64,000 nucleotides of DNA from Neoconidiobolus thromboides FSU 785. Taxonomy: Eukaryota > Entomophthoromycota > Entomophthoromycetes > Entomophthorales > Neoconidiobolaceae. Numbering within the stretch: the first letter of the stretch is position 1; each line of letters begins with the position of its first letter. The stretch spans positions 32,050 to 96,049 of the forward strand of contig MU626330.1 of the NCBI GenBank assembly GCA_025603075.1, in the 5' to 3' direction. The translations under genes and the position numbers were made by a program. This document shows, piece by piece, positions 33,065 through 42,620 of the stretch. The notes under the pieces are model-generated. The model did no database searches. It saw only the letters and a list, made by a program, of their open reading frames with translations, and was not told where the DNA came from.

Positions 33065-34176
33065 CATTATTACTATTATTATTATTACTATTATTATTAT
33101 TATTGAGATTATTAATGTTAAATATCTAAAATTAAAATAAAAAGATTAATTTTATATAATATAATATAATATAATGTAATATATTAAACCTATTAAATAT
33201 CTTCTTACCTGTTTAAATGCTGGTATAATCACTTTATTTTGAAATATAATTTCAGCTACTTCAATTTGTTTTAACCAAGCATAAGCACGAAAACAAATAG
33301 CTAAATCTAATAATTCATTTTCATTATTTAACGATTGTATAATTACTTTATTTAAACAATAATCAAAATTTATTTGATTATTTTTTAACACTATTTCTTT
33401 CATTAATATCATTTTCTATAATAAAATATTTAATATAAATAAATATATATGTTTATAATGAGTATTAAATACTTACTGTCTTAAATTCATTAATTAATGG
33501 ATTCTTATCATCTTCTTGATCCAATAATAATATCAATTGAGAATATTGTAAACATATTTTTTCCATTAGTTTTAAATCATTACTATTATTTAAAAAAGGT
33601 AAATCAAATTAGTAACTAATAAAGTAATCTATAACATAAAGCCACTACTTACTTAATACTTTCAGTATTTAATTCTTTATTTTTCTTTTCATTATTCCAT
33701 TCTATTATCCATCCATTGATTTGTTCTAATTTTTGTTGCATTTTTAATAGATTTAAGATCCAAGTCTAAAATCAAATTAGTTATAAATTTATCATAACTA
33801 CTAATAATACTTAAATAAACAACTTTACCTTTTTCTCTTTCAATTCCAACCGTTGATTAAAACTAGGAACAAAATCTTCTTTTGCTTTAATTACTTTACT
33901 CTCCAAAGTCTAAATTTAAAACTTATATTAATAATCCATCTCTAACAACTTTTCTTCTCTTTTATGACTTACTTCTATTCTCTCTTTTAATTCTTGTGTA
34001 TTTTGTTTAACATTCCCTAACTGTTGATTTAAAATGGATAAATTAAAAGGTAAATTCAATAATATAAATTGATGTTGAGTTAAATAAGATTGACTAGTTT
34101 CTTCATTTAATTGAATTTCTTTTAATTTATCTTCAATAGCTTGTTCAATGTTTTGGGGTAAACCAGGGGTAGTCAT
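31277..34176 (-). CDS. COG2: Conserved oligomeric Golgi complex subunit 2
   Basis: About ten exons. COG2 is part of lobe A of the COG tether, which captures retrograde vesicles at the Golgi. The clearest match is NVPKFYRHTNKE, corresponding to EVPRLYRRTNKE of human COG2. DLAICFRAYAWL...AEIIF...VIIPAF matches the RHCLRTYATI...AEALV...LVKPYI region, and SKIQFQLLLDVQLFGQ near the end matches DKIRLQLALDVEYLGEQ. From the start at 34176 the protein opens at the region of human residue about 60, so the N-terminus is short or an upstream exon is missed. Two polyasparagine tracts (about 35 and 13 Asn) are encoded by ATT repeats at 32999-33110 and 32177-32216. It lies 210 bp downstream of VPS52 on the same strand. 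Confidence 0.85.
31635..31698. repeat. AAAAAT microsatellite in a COG2 intron
   Basis: About ten AAAAAT units within an intron near the 3' end of COG2. Confidence 0.85.
32999..33112. repeat. ATT trinucleotide expansion coding for polyAsn in COG2
   Basis: More than 30 ATT units (AAT on the coding strand) with a few Ser and Asp interruptions, in frame between IFNINNL and NGIQLKP. Confidence 0.85.
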
Positions 34177-34386
34177 TTATTAAATGAAATCTCAATAAAA
34201 AATTAAAAAGTATTTAATTATCTAAAAACAAGAATGACATATAATTCTAATTTTTGAAGTTTCACGTATTAGAGGAAGCTTTCTATATTTAGTAATTTAT
34301 TTTTAAGAAAAATTCAAACTCAAATGCAAAAATAGAATACTTCAACTTTAATAAACAATAATATCTTTTATTTATAAGATGATTCA

Positions 34387-34807
34387 TCATCTATATTTCT
34401 TAACTTCTAGGATGAGTAAATTAACTGAGAGAACTTCCCTATTCAATTTTGGAAAATGTTGATCAATAAAAGCAATAAATTTTGTATAACAAAGAATCAA
34501 ATGGGCTAATGTGGAATGAAGAATGGAACTAAAATTTTCTTTTAGTTCATTATTGAATGTAGTTTGTATTTCTTTATAAATTAATTCTAAATATGTTTTA
34601 TATTTGTTATTAAATTCAATTAAAATTCGATTATAATATTCTTGATTATGTTGAGTGGAAACAAGATTCGAGTTCTCTTCGATATGTATAATTTGTTGAA
34701 AATAAGGTTCTAGTAATTGGATGATATATTCATTTAATACTAATTTATATTTTTCTTTAATTATATCAATTTCTTTTTCAATATGTTCATTAGTCATACT
34801 TATTGTA

Positions 34808-34838
<31 letters not shown>

Positions 34839-37272
34839 TATTTAAATTATTATTTAAATTATTATTATTTAAATTATAATTACCATTACTATTATTATTA
34901 TTATTATTATTATTATTACTTTGATAATGAAAATAATTATTATTATATTCATTTAAAATATTTAATATTAAATAAAAATTATTAATTTGAAATATCTCTT
35001 TTTTTTTATCTTGTTGAAATTTGACTTTATCTAACCAATTAAAATATTCTATTCTAAGTCTTAAAATACCATTTAATAACATAGATTCATTATAATTATA
35101 ACATAAGATTAATATAGAGCCAATTAATTCCGCATATCTTTTAGATATAAAATGAGTTTTCTCATTAATTATTACTTGATTGGTTGCTTTTTTTAAAGAT
35201 TGTATATGTAAATTAATCAAATTTTGAAATTTTAACCAAAATAATTGTTCATTTGTATTAATATAATTAATTAATATAAATTCCATTTTCATTGATTTAA
35301 CTATGTTAAAATATTGTTGATTTAATCGAATACATAACAATATACCTATTGTATCACAACTTATTTCTAAATGTTGTTTTATTATTGTATGTATTTTTTT
35401 AATGATAAATTCAAATATACTTTTAATTATATGATTAATATTCAATTCGTTAATAATTTCTTTTTGTTTATTATAAATAGTACTTGAATTACTTATAAAC
35501 TCTTTTAAGAATAAATATTCATTCATTATACAACTTAAGAAGGTAACATTAATACTTTTAAATAAATCTTCAATTTTATATACATTATTATTATCATGTT
35601 GATTCATTGTTATACATTCATAATCTTCATTAAATTGTAATACTTTATCTCGATTTCCCAACTGATATAAATTATATTTATTTATACTATTACTGTTAAT
35701 TGTATTTGTTGTACTAAATATACTAAAATCCATAAACCCTATAAACATTATATTATATTATATTATATTATATTATATTATATTATATTATAAAAATATA
35801 CCTTTCTTAACTGAGCCATCATATCCAAGTAAATCTTTTGAACTTGACAATGATGACTAAAATGGAAAATATAAATGACTCAAAATTAATTAACATTACA
35901 AGTAAATAACTTACAAAACAAGTATTTAAAAACTTTAAATAAGGATCCCAACAATTCAAATAATATAAAGATAAAGAATTGATATAATATTGTATAATTT
36001 CCAAAATAACGGATAAATTTCTTTTAATTAAAAATGGTATTAATTTTTTATATTTTAAAAATTGATTTTTTTGTATTGATTGTAAATCAATTGTTTTTTT
36101 TTCATTCCATAATATTTCTATTTGTTTAATTTGTTGAACAAAATATTCTCGAATCTTTGCTGAGGCCTAAAAAATATTATTATATTTATTATATATTATA
36201 ATCGATTTAATTTAATTTAATTTAATTTAATTTAATTTACCTTATATCTTAACTTATCTAATTCTGGTGATACTTCTTTAATTGCTTTGACATGGCTATT
36301 TTTATTTCCACTTTTTTGTTGTATAAATTCCATTTTTAAATCAATTTTTAATACATGTGATACATAATCTTCATTAATTTCTTCATTAACAATAATACTA
36401 TATATATTAAATTAATGTTAATATTATAATATTACGATATAACAAATCATGATATATTTACTTTATAGTCCTTGGATCAATCGATAAATAATTAATTGAT
36501 TTATTTAATCTGGTATGTACTTGCTATTAATTTTATAAAATAAATCTATAATAAAACATATTATTAATTACCATTCTATTCTTTAATTTAACTTGGATGA
36601 CTTTACTCTGATTTTGTAAAGAACTAATAGCTCCATTTAATTCACTTAAATTACTTTTAAATTGCTCTAAAGAATTAGATATCGTATATAATATTTTATC
36701 ACATTTCTATTTATAAAATTCACTTTAAAGCTTAAAAAGTATTACTATATAATCATCCTTACCTCTACATTTTCATTTAACTCTAATATATTTGGCATAA
36801 ACTTAATAACTATAAAACAAAATCAATATTCTATTTTCCATTGAATTATGAATTATAAATTACAATCTGATACTAATTGATTTTCTGCAATATTTAACTT
36901 TTTTTGACTTTCAATGGCATATTCCCAAATATCTACGTCCTATTCAAAAATAAACTAATAAATATCTCTTTTAAATAACATACACATTAGTTTATTTACT
37001 TTTTCTAAAATCTCATTGATCCATTTGTCCTCTTTAAATTCTTCCATTTTAACTATTTTTAACTTATTTAATATATTTTTTAAAATTTTATTACTATATT
37101 TTCAATTCATTACTTATAACCTGATCAAAGTCAATCTCTTCCTCTCCTTGGGTAAATTTAACACCTTCATTTTCTTTTCTTGGTTGTAAGAGCTCCTACA
37201 AATCAAATTTTAATATTGGGCCTTATCTCTTGTATTCTAATATTTTATGCTTACTTTTTTAAATTCTTCCAT
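34387..37272 (-). CDS. VPS52: Vps52, GARP/EARP tethering complex subunit
   Basis: About ten exons. DVDIWEYAIESQKKL, then a coiled coil with SLEQFKSNLSELNGAI and SLQNQSKVIQVKLKNR, matches human VPS52 (LDIWEYSQQVEQQL...FQSDLSSISSEI...LQEQSGAMNIRLRNR). Later KASAKIREYFVQQI and the large last exon with NEYLFLKEFI, HFISKRYAEL and the C-terminus LLILEVKKYR complete the match. GARP/EARP tethers endosome-derived vesicles at the trans-Golgi and recycling endosomes. A polyAsn insertion (34803-34920) sits in the last exon. The start is unsure: I use the Met at 37272, but an exon-like stretch up to about 37352 precedes it in the same frame. One junction near 37075-37125 uses AAG as acceptor to keep frame. 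Confidence 0.85.
34803..34920. repeat. ATT/ATTT repeat coding for Asn-rich insert in VPS52
   Basis: Two ATT tracts with TTAAA-type interruptions encode an Asn/Leu/Ser-rich insert of about 40 residues. Confidence 0.8.
35750..35792. repeat. TTATA/ATTAT microsatellite in a VPS52 intron
   Basis: Tandem ATTAT units at the intron after the FIGF-type exon start. Confidence 0.7.
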
Positions 37273-37631
37273 ATTCTTTATCTTTTTTAATAGTTCCTTG
37301 ATAGAAAAATAAAATGATGAAATTTGAGAAAGTTCTAAATAATCAAATTCCTATTTTTTGATTTTATGAAATAAATGTAAAATCAATTGAAAATGTCTTA
37401 TTTTTAATAATAACTTAATTCATTTATTCTTTAAAATGAGAAGCAATATAATTATGATAATATAAACAATATAACTATAATAATGAATAATGAATAATGA
37501 ATAACGAATAACGAATTTTTAGTATAAAAAACAAATAACAAATAATTTATTGAATAAAAGATCAAAAATAGGCATTTAAAAAGGTGGCTAAAAAAATACT
37601 AAGCAAGATTCAATTCAAGTTCAATGGACCA

Positions 37632-39320
37632 ATGATCGCTTCATATTTAATCAATAATGTCACATCATCCTTAAAAAGTTTTGTTCATTTAATAATCAAT
37701 TTAACAGTCCAAGAAATCGAGTTTGATATTTTCAATTTAAAAAATTTAATTATGCCTTCAACACAACCAATACCGACGAGTGAAATCAAAGTATTAGAAA
37801 CTTTAATAATGATACGTAGTCGATTATCCCAATTAAAACGTTCAGCTAGTTATGATATGACCATTATTACTGATTTTTATGAATTATTAAATGTTAACGT
37901 AAAAGAATTATTTTGTATTAGAGAAGCTGAAGACCATGCTGATATTAACTATTCCAATAGAGTAGATGATGTTATCGATGATGTTTATCAATTACTTTCG
38001 CTATTTTGGATGGCGTTGGGAAAAACTTCAGAATCTCCTGCTACTTATGTACAATTGATTTCTATTGAGGTAAAATTAGTTGAAATATTTGTTATTATAA
38101 ATAAACTAAAAGTTTACTGTTATTTTTTTTAGCAATGTTTAGAACATTTAAAAGAATTTGATGTTTATTCAATGGGTAAAATAAATCGTAATAATTATAG
38201 ATAAAAGAAGATAGTAATATTATTTTATTTAGATGATCTTATTCCATTTGAAAAAAGAATTCAAGAATTAGAAGAAGTAATTGAACAAGAAACAAATAGT
38301 ACTTTAGAATCAAATGAATTTGATTCAACAATATTAACTACTTTAGTAAAGAGAAAATTATCTCATTGTAGTAAGTAGTTTGTAAAGTATTAATATAGTT
38401 AAATATTAGAATTAACTTTTTCTTTAAATTTTAGAAAATCTATTAAAAGAGTTTATGGATAATTGGAATTCAATATGTGATGAATTAGTGCCAATTAAAG
38501 AGAAATTAGTTGATATGCGTAAACAAATGGCAATTAAAGTAGGAAGAGGACAAGTAGATGAAGAGTTTGTTAAACAAATGGAACTTGAATTAAAAAATAT
38601 TAATGAAATGGGTTTAGAAGATAAAGTGAACAGTGAAAATGGTAAACCAATAGCAGGTCAGGTACAAGTAATTGGTTTACTTGAAGAATGTTTTCATGAA
38701 TTAAGTTTAATCAAAACATCTCAAATTGAAATTTCAGATAACTTAAAACCAGTGTTTGAACAATTAGTAAGTATGAAAGAAGAATTAAGTAAATTATATA
38801 TAACTCGTCGATGGACAATGAGAGAGCCAGATCTTTGGCCATTTCAAGTTCAATTAAGTGAAATTATTACATTACAAAAGAAAGGTAAATTTGAAGATGA
38901 AAATGGAAAACCATTAAAAGGTCACATTATGGTGCATTTTTTATTACAAAAATGTTATCGCATTATTTATAAACTATTGGCATCTTCAGAACCAGTAGCA
39001 GAATCATTAACTCCAGTCCATTCTCAATTATTTACATTACGTAAATGTTTACTTGAAGTTAAAAAATATGGTGGACCTTTTTCAGGTAAAAAAATGATAC
39101 TAATTATTATTAATTTGTTTATTTAATTTAACTTAATTTAATAGCACGTGAATTATATCCTTATCAAATCAAATTAGCTAGTATTGATAATCTAAGACAA
39201 GATGGTAAATTTTTAGATGATAAAAATCAAATTCCAGAAGGTCAAGCGGCAGTCATGGCTTTATTAAATGAATGCTATGATATTATGTATGAATTGAAAG
39301 ATCTTGTTAAAGAACTTTGA
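37632..39320 (+). CDS. UPF0662/DUF2408-like protein
   Basis: Five or six exons on the + strand, ending VKEL and TGA at 39320. Resembles fungal UPF0662 (DUF2408) proteins of unknown function; this assignment is from memory. It contains three related segments: NGKPIAGQVQVIGLLEECFH, NGKPLKGHIMVHFLLQKCY and NQIPEGQAAVMALLNECYD, each after a short helical stretch. The start is uncertain. The open frame extends upstream to 37572 without any ATG (AFKKVAKKILSK) behind an acceptor-like AATAG, so either a small 5' exon was missed or translation begins at the Met at 37632 given here. It is divergent from VPS52. Confidence 0.7.
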
Positions 39321-39442
39321 TATATAATTTTATCTTAATAATAATATTTTAATCTGATTTATATTATTTATTTTTTGAAAGTTTTTTGTTTTTTTGCTAT
39401 AAGTAATTATAGTAGAGATATACTGATAAAACAAGGGAATAA

Positions 39443-39538
39443 TATGGGAATGTATTTTTATATTTAAGAATTTTATCAACAATCTTTCTACTCAAATAGT
39501 GCTTAAAAAATGGAAAAGTAATGGAATCAAAAAAAAAT
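39443..39538 (+). mobile_element. MITE-like element, copy 7 (right end lost)
   Basis: TATGGGAATGTATTTTTATA, internal TTTCTACTCAAATAGTGC and TTAAAAAATGGAAAAGTAAT; the right terminal repeat is replaced by poly-A. Confidence 0.78.
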
Positions 39539-39764
39539 TTAAAAAATAAAGTTTAAAAATAAGATTTACGATTATGTTTCTATAATAATTAATTATAATA
39601 TGAATAATAACTTTAATTTATTTTTAATTTATATATAATTAACTTGAAGTTTTTTGTTTAACTTTGTTATAAAATTTACATTTCCTAATTATAAAAAATA
39701 TTATTTTAATATTTATATTTAATAGCTATAATAAAAAATCATAACTGTTATTGTATTTTTTATA

Positions 39765-39867
39765 TATGGGGATGTATTTTTGTGTTTAAGAATTTTACTA
39801 ACAATTTTTCCGCTCAAATAGCGCTTAAAAAATGGAAAAAACAATGAAGTCAAAAAACACTCCCATA
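39765..39867 (+). mobile_element. MITE-like element, copy 8
   Basis: Forward copy with both ends: TATGGGGATGTATTTTTGTG ... AACACTCCCATA; internal TTTTTCCGCTCAAATAGCGC and TTAAAAAATGG. Confidence 0.88.
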
Positions 39868-39990
39868 TAGTATTTTGATATAAAATATAAAAACTAATAA
39901 GTTATTTAATAAAACCATTAAATTTTATATAAATTATAATTATATCTTTTATTTTATATCATCTGTAGTTTATTATGTAGAAATATTTCT

Positions 39991-40073
39991 CATAATTTTA
40001 TCATTTTTTATTCTTCAAACATTATTTAAATAAAAAGCTATTAACAAAATTTTTAATACATTCTTATATATTA
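39991..40073 (-). mobile_element. Decayed MITE-like element
   Basis: TTTTATCATTTTTTATTCTT, CAAACATTATTTAAATAAAA and CTATTAACAAAATTTTTAAT align with a reverse-orientation copy, but all GC positions have drifted to A or T. Confidence 0.5.
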
Positions 40074-40597
40074 TTTTTAGAAATTAAATCTATTTTAATT
40101 ATACAAATTAAAACAGCTTTAAATTAAATAAAAATAAATCACTAATTTACTTACATTATTAACAAAAAAACTTATTACTTTGGTACCACATGATATAAAG
40201 GCATCTAATTCTATACTTGTGATTAGAATTGGACAACTCTGTGGTCCTCATTCGTCTTACAGAACCTAAGCTGATCTTTTATTCAAAGAGACTCAAATTT
40301 AATATATATGTTTTTGGCTTTTTTAATATGCAAAAAAGTACAAAAAATTTTATTATAAAATTAAATAAGCTTTTAAGTTTATTTAATCTTGGACTAAAAT
40401 ACTATTTTGGATCAAAATTTGGTGAATTTAAAAGCTAAGTTGAAATATAAACCTTCAGCTCACTTTTTTTGTCCATTTCCTTAGCTTAAATTTTAAAAAA
40501 AACATTCCAATATGAACTATTCTAAATCAAGCAAGCAAAAATTTTGTAGTACTTGACTTGGCGTACTTAATTTGGAATTTTGTAAAAACCATTTAGC

Positions 40598-40616
40598 AAA
40601 GCTTGGTCCAAGCTTT
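40598..40616. repeat. Short perfect palindrome
   Basis: AAAGCTTGG-T-CCAAGCTTT, 9-bp arms with a 1-nt spacer. It is not linked to a gene end. Confidence 0.7.
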
Positions 40617-40677
40617 TAAACTACCCGTATATCCACTTATAAATTGAATTTTCATTTGAGTTCCATATTTTAAGGGA

Positions 40678-40865
40678 TACAGTCAAGCGTGTAAATACTA
40701 TCGTTTTATGGAAAACTTTTTCATAATTAAATTCAAAATAAAGTTTACTTTAATTTGATTAAAATACTGAGGATTACCATAACTATTTCGTGGAAAAGTA
40801 GCTTTTATTTTGAATCGACTTAAAAAAATTGGCATAAAACGATAATATTTACACGCTTGACTGTA
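40678..40865. mobile_element. 188-bp hairpin element with 33-bp TIRs
   Basis: The left terminus begins TACAGTCAAGCGTGTAAATA (40678-40710) and the right terminus (40833-40865) is its reverse complement over 33 bp with one mismatch. After a diverged patch, the inner arms match again (ATTCAAAATAAAG on the left, the complement on the right), so nearly the whole element is a palindrome. Outer dinucleotides are TA. This fits a non-autonomous Tc1/mariner-type element; no transposase is present. Confidence 0.85.
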
Positions 40866-41016
40866 AATTTTTTAAACAAAGCTTAATTTTAAAATATAGA
40901 CTTTCGTTTAAAACTCAATTCAATATTTTTTCTTTTAATAATTCCAATTATTATTGACTATCTTATAAATAACGTCAATATAAAACCAATTTAAATTGCT
41001 TTTTTTAAACGTCAAA

Positions 41017-41879
41017 ATGATCAACCTTGGAGGATCTCCGCATAAAAACATTAAGATCACCCAAGAGTTAATAGTTTTAGATAAAGAAGATACTAAATCA
41101 GATAATCTCAAATTATATAACATATTACCTATCCCCAACAGAAAAAAAAGTCCCAAATTAAAAAGATTGTATGACTCAATAACTGAAGGTATTGATATTG
41201 ATTCAAAAGATGTAAAAGCAGAAGAATCCGAGTTGTATTCTGTTGGGCTTTGTTCCAAAATATTAAAATTACCCAAAATACCTTATAAACCGAAACCAAA
41301 GGAATTAACACTGGGAATAAAAAAAGAATTATTCAATAAAAGGATAATAGAAGAGGATAATAGAATTAAGGACTTTTCAAGAAAAGATGGGATTAAGTTA
41401 GAACAAATAAGCTATGATGTTATTAATAAAAAGACTGTTTCAACCAAGTCAATTAATAGAATAAGTAAATCCAAGTTAGATATTTTAAGTTTACACGAAA
41501 CAGTTAATGGAAACAATAATTGTATTTTAAATCAATTGAATTTTAAAGGTTATAAAACATTTGATGGAGGTAATATTTTTATTTTTATTTTTATTTTATT
41601 TTTATTTTTATTTTTATTTTTACTCATATTTGTATTTATATATTTATATAATTTGTTAATTATTAATTATTAATATTATAGAAAGAGTAAAAAGTATAGA
41701 AGATTTGGTAGAAAAATTTCGATATTCTTTAGCAAGAGATGATATTATTAAAGAAGGACTATCAAGTAAATATTTTAATTTTTTATGCACTTTATTGTTG
41801 ATTAATTGAATGTTTAGAGTTATCATGGAATAATAAACAGATCCAAAAGAAGCCAAAAGTAACAAAAAAAATCAACTAG
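41017..41879 (+). CDS. Hypothetical basic protein
   Basis: Three exons, 41017-41569, 41682-41765 and 41818-41879, joining to 232 codons. Both junctions restore frame (Gly-Glu in GGA-G|AA; Lys in A|AG). The product is rich in Lys, Ile and Ser, with a short Pro/Lys stretch (KIPYKPKPKELTLG), a helical segment ERVKSIEDLVEKFRYSLARD, and a basic C-terminus ending VTKKIN. No signal peptide or TM segment. No family is recognised. The first intron is an ATTTTT-rich microsatellite. A MITE copy begins 81 bp after the stop. Confidence 0.6.
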
Positions 41880-41960
41880 AAGTTATATCAATGAAATCTA
41901 ATTTTCCTTCTTTTATATTTATTAATAAATTTATAACTATCCTATCTCTTATTTTTACAA

Positions 41961-42063
41961 TATGGGGATGTATTTTGTGTTTAAGAATTTTACTAACAAT
42001 CTTTCCACTCAAACAGCACTTAAAAAATGGAAAAGTAATGAAATCAAAAAAAACATCCCCATA
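41961..42063 (+). mobile_element. MITE-like element, copy 9
   Basis: Forward copy: TATGGGGATGTATTTTGTGT, internal ATTTTACTAACAATCTTTCC and AGCACTTAAAAAATGG, right end ACATCCCCATA. The outer inverted repeat is perfect. Confidence 0.88.
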
Positions 42064-42220
42064 TATTCGATTACTACTAAAAATTTTACTTGTATTTATA
42101 GAGTAGGCAGTTTTAAAAAATGATGTTTTATATTAATCGTATTATTCCAAGTTTATTAATGTGAAAACTAAAGTTGAAACTGATTGTTTTATTAACCAAA
42201 TGTATTAATAAGTTTGTAAT

Positions 42221-42369
42221 TTATAGTTATATTGTTAATCCAAAGCCTGTTATAGTTATATTAGTAATCTAATCTATAAAACTTTTTTTGAAGCCGAAAG
42301 CCTAAGTGTTCTGGTATAACAAGGTAATCGAAAGCCTAAGTTGACACTTAAGGGAAATTGATAGATTAG
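42221..42369. repeat. Cluster of nested direct and inverted repeats
   Basis: TTATAGTTATATT occurs at 42221 and 42250; CGAAAGCCTAAGT at 42295-42307 and 42329-42341. CTAATCTAT (42269-42277) pairs with ATAGATTAG (42361-42369), and inside it CCTAAGTGT (42301) pairs with ACACTTAAGG (42344), giving a two-tier hairpin. Confidence 0.6.
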
Positions 42370-42620
42370 AAAACACTCCAATGAACTAAATAATACATAG
42401 TTTATACTTAATTTTAATCCTATCTCCTGCCTTATTCAACAATAAGAGAGTGCGGAAGATAAATACTAATGCTCTTGCAATTAAGTCACTATATCCAATG
42501 CTAAAATAAAAACTTAATAAATATAAACGTTTTAAAATTTTCAATTTCAACTTCAATTAAAAGCTTCACATTTCAATTTTTTAATTTAACTTTTTAATTC
42601 ACGTCACCTTTTTTAATAAA

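Larger units (their letters stand above)
39321..41016. other. Repeat-rich intergenic region
   Basis: Contains MITE copy 7 (truncated), copy 8, a decayed copy at about 39991-40073, a 19-bp palindrome at 40598-40616 and a 188-bp hairpin element at 40678-40865. A + strand open stretch at 40229-40438 has no ATG at its start and no recognised content. No gene is called. Confidence 0.6.
41880..42620. other. Intergenic with MITE copy 9 and a repeat/hairpin cluster
   Basis: MITE copy 9 lies at 41961-42063. From 42221 to 42369 several short direct and inverted repeats overlap. The rest, up to the methylesterase ATG, is AT-rich, with imperfect CTTCA/TTTCAA repeats at 42540-42590. Confidence 0.55.

Noticed and set aside
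31277..37272. COG2 and VPS52 as one very long gene
   Set aside because: Each part matches a different protein from start to end, with a stop at 34387 and a new ATG at 34176.
40229..40438. 69-codon + strand frame
   Set aside because: It does not begin with ATG, and its translation is Phe/Lys/Leu-rich with no recognisable domain in a repeat-rich region.
40598..40616. Palindrome as a transcription terminator
   Set aside because: Intrinsic hairpin terminators are not expected in a fungal nuclear genome, and no gene ends there; kept only as a repeat.
41891..42106. 71-codon + strand frame
   Set aside because: It is formed mainly by MITE copy 9 read in a chance frame.
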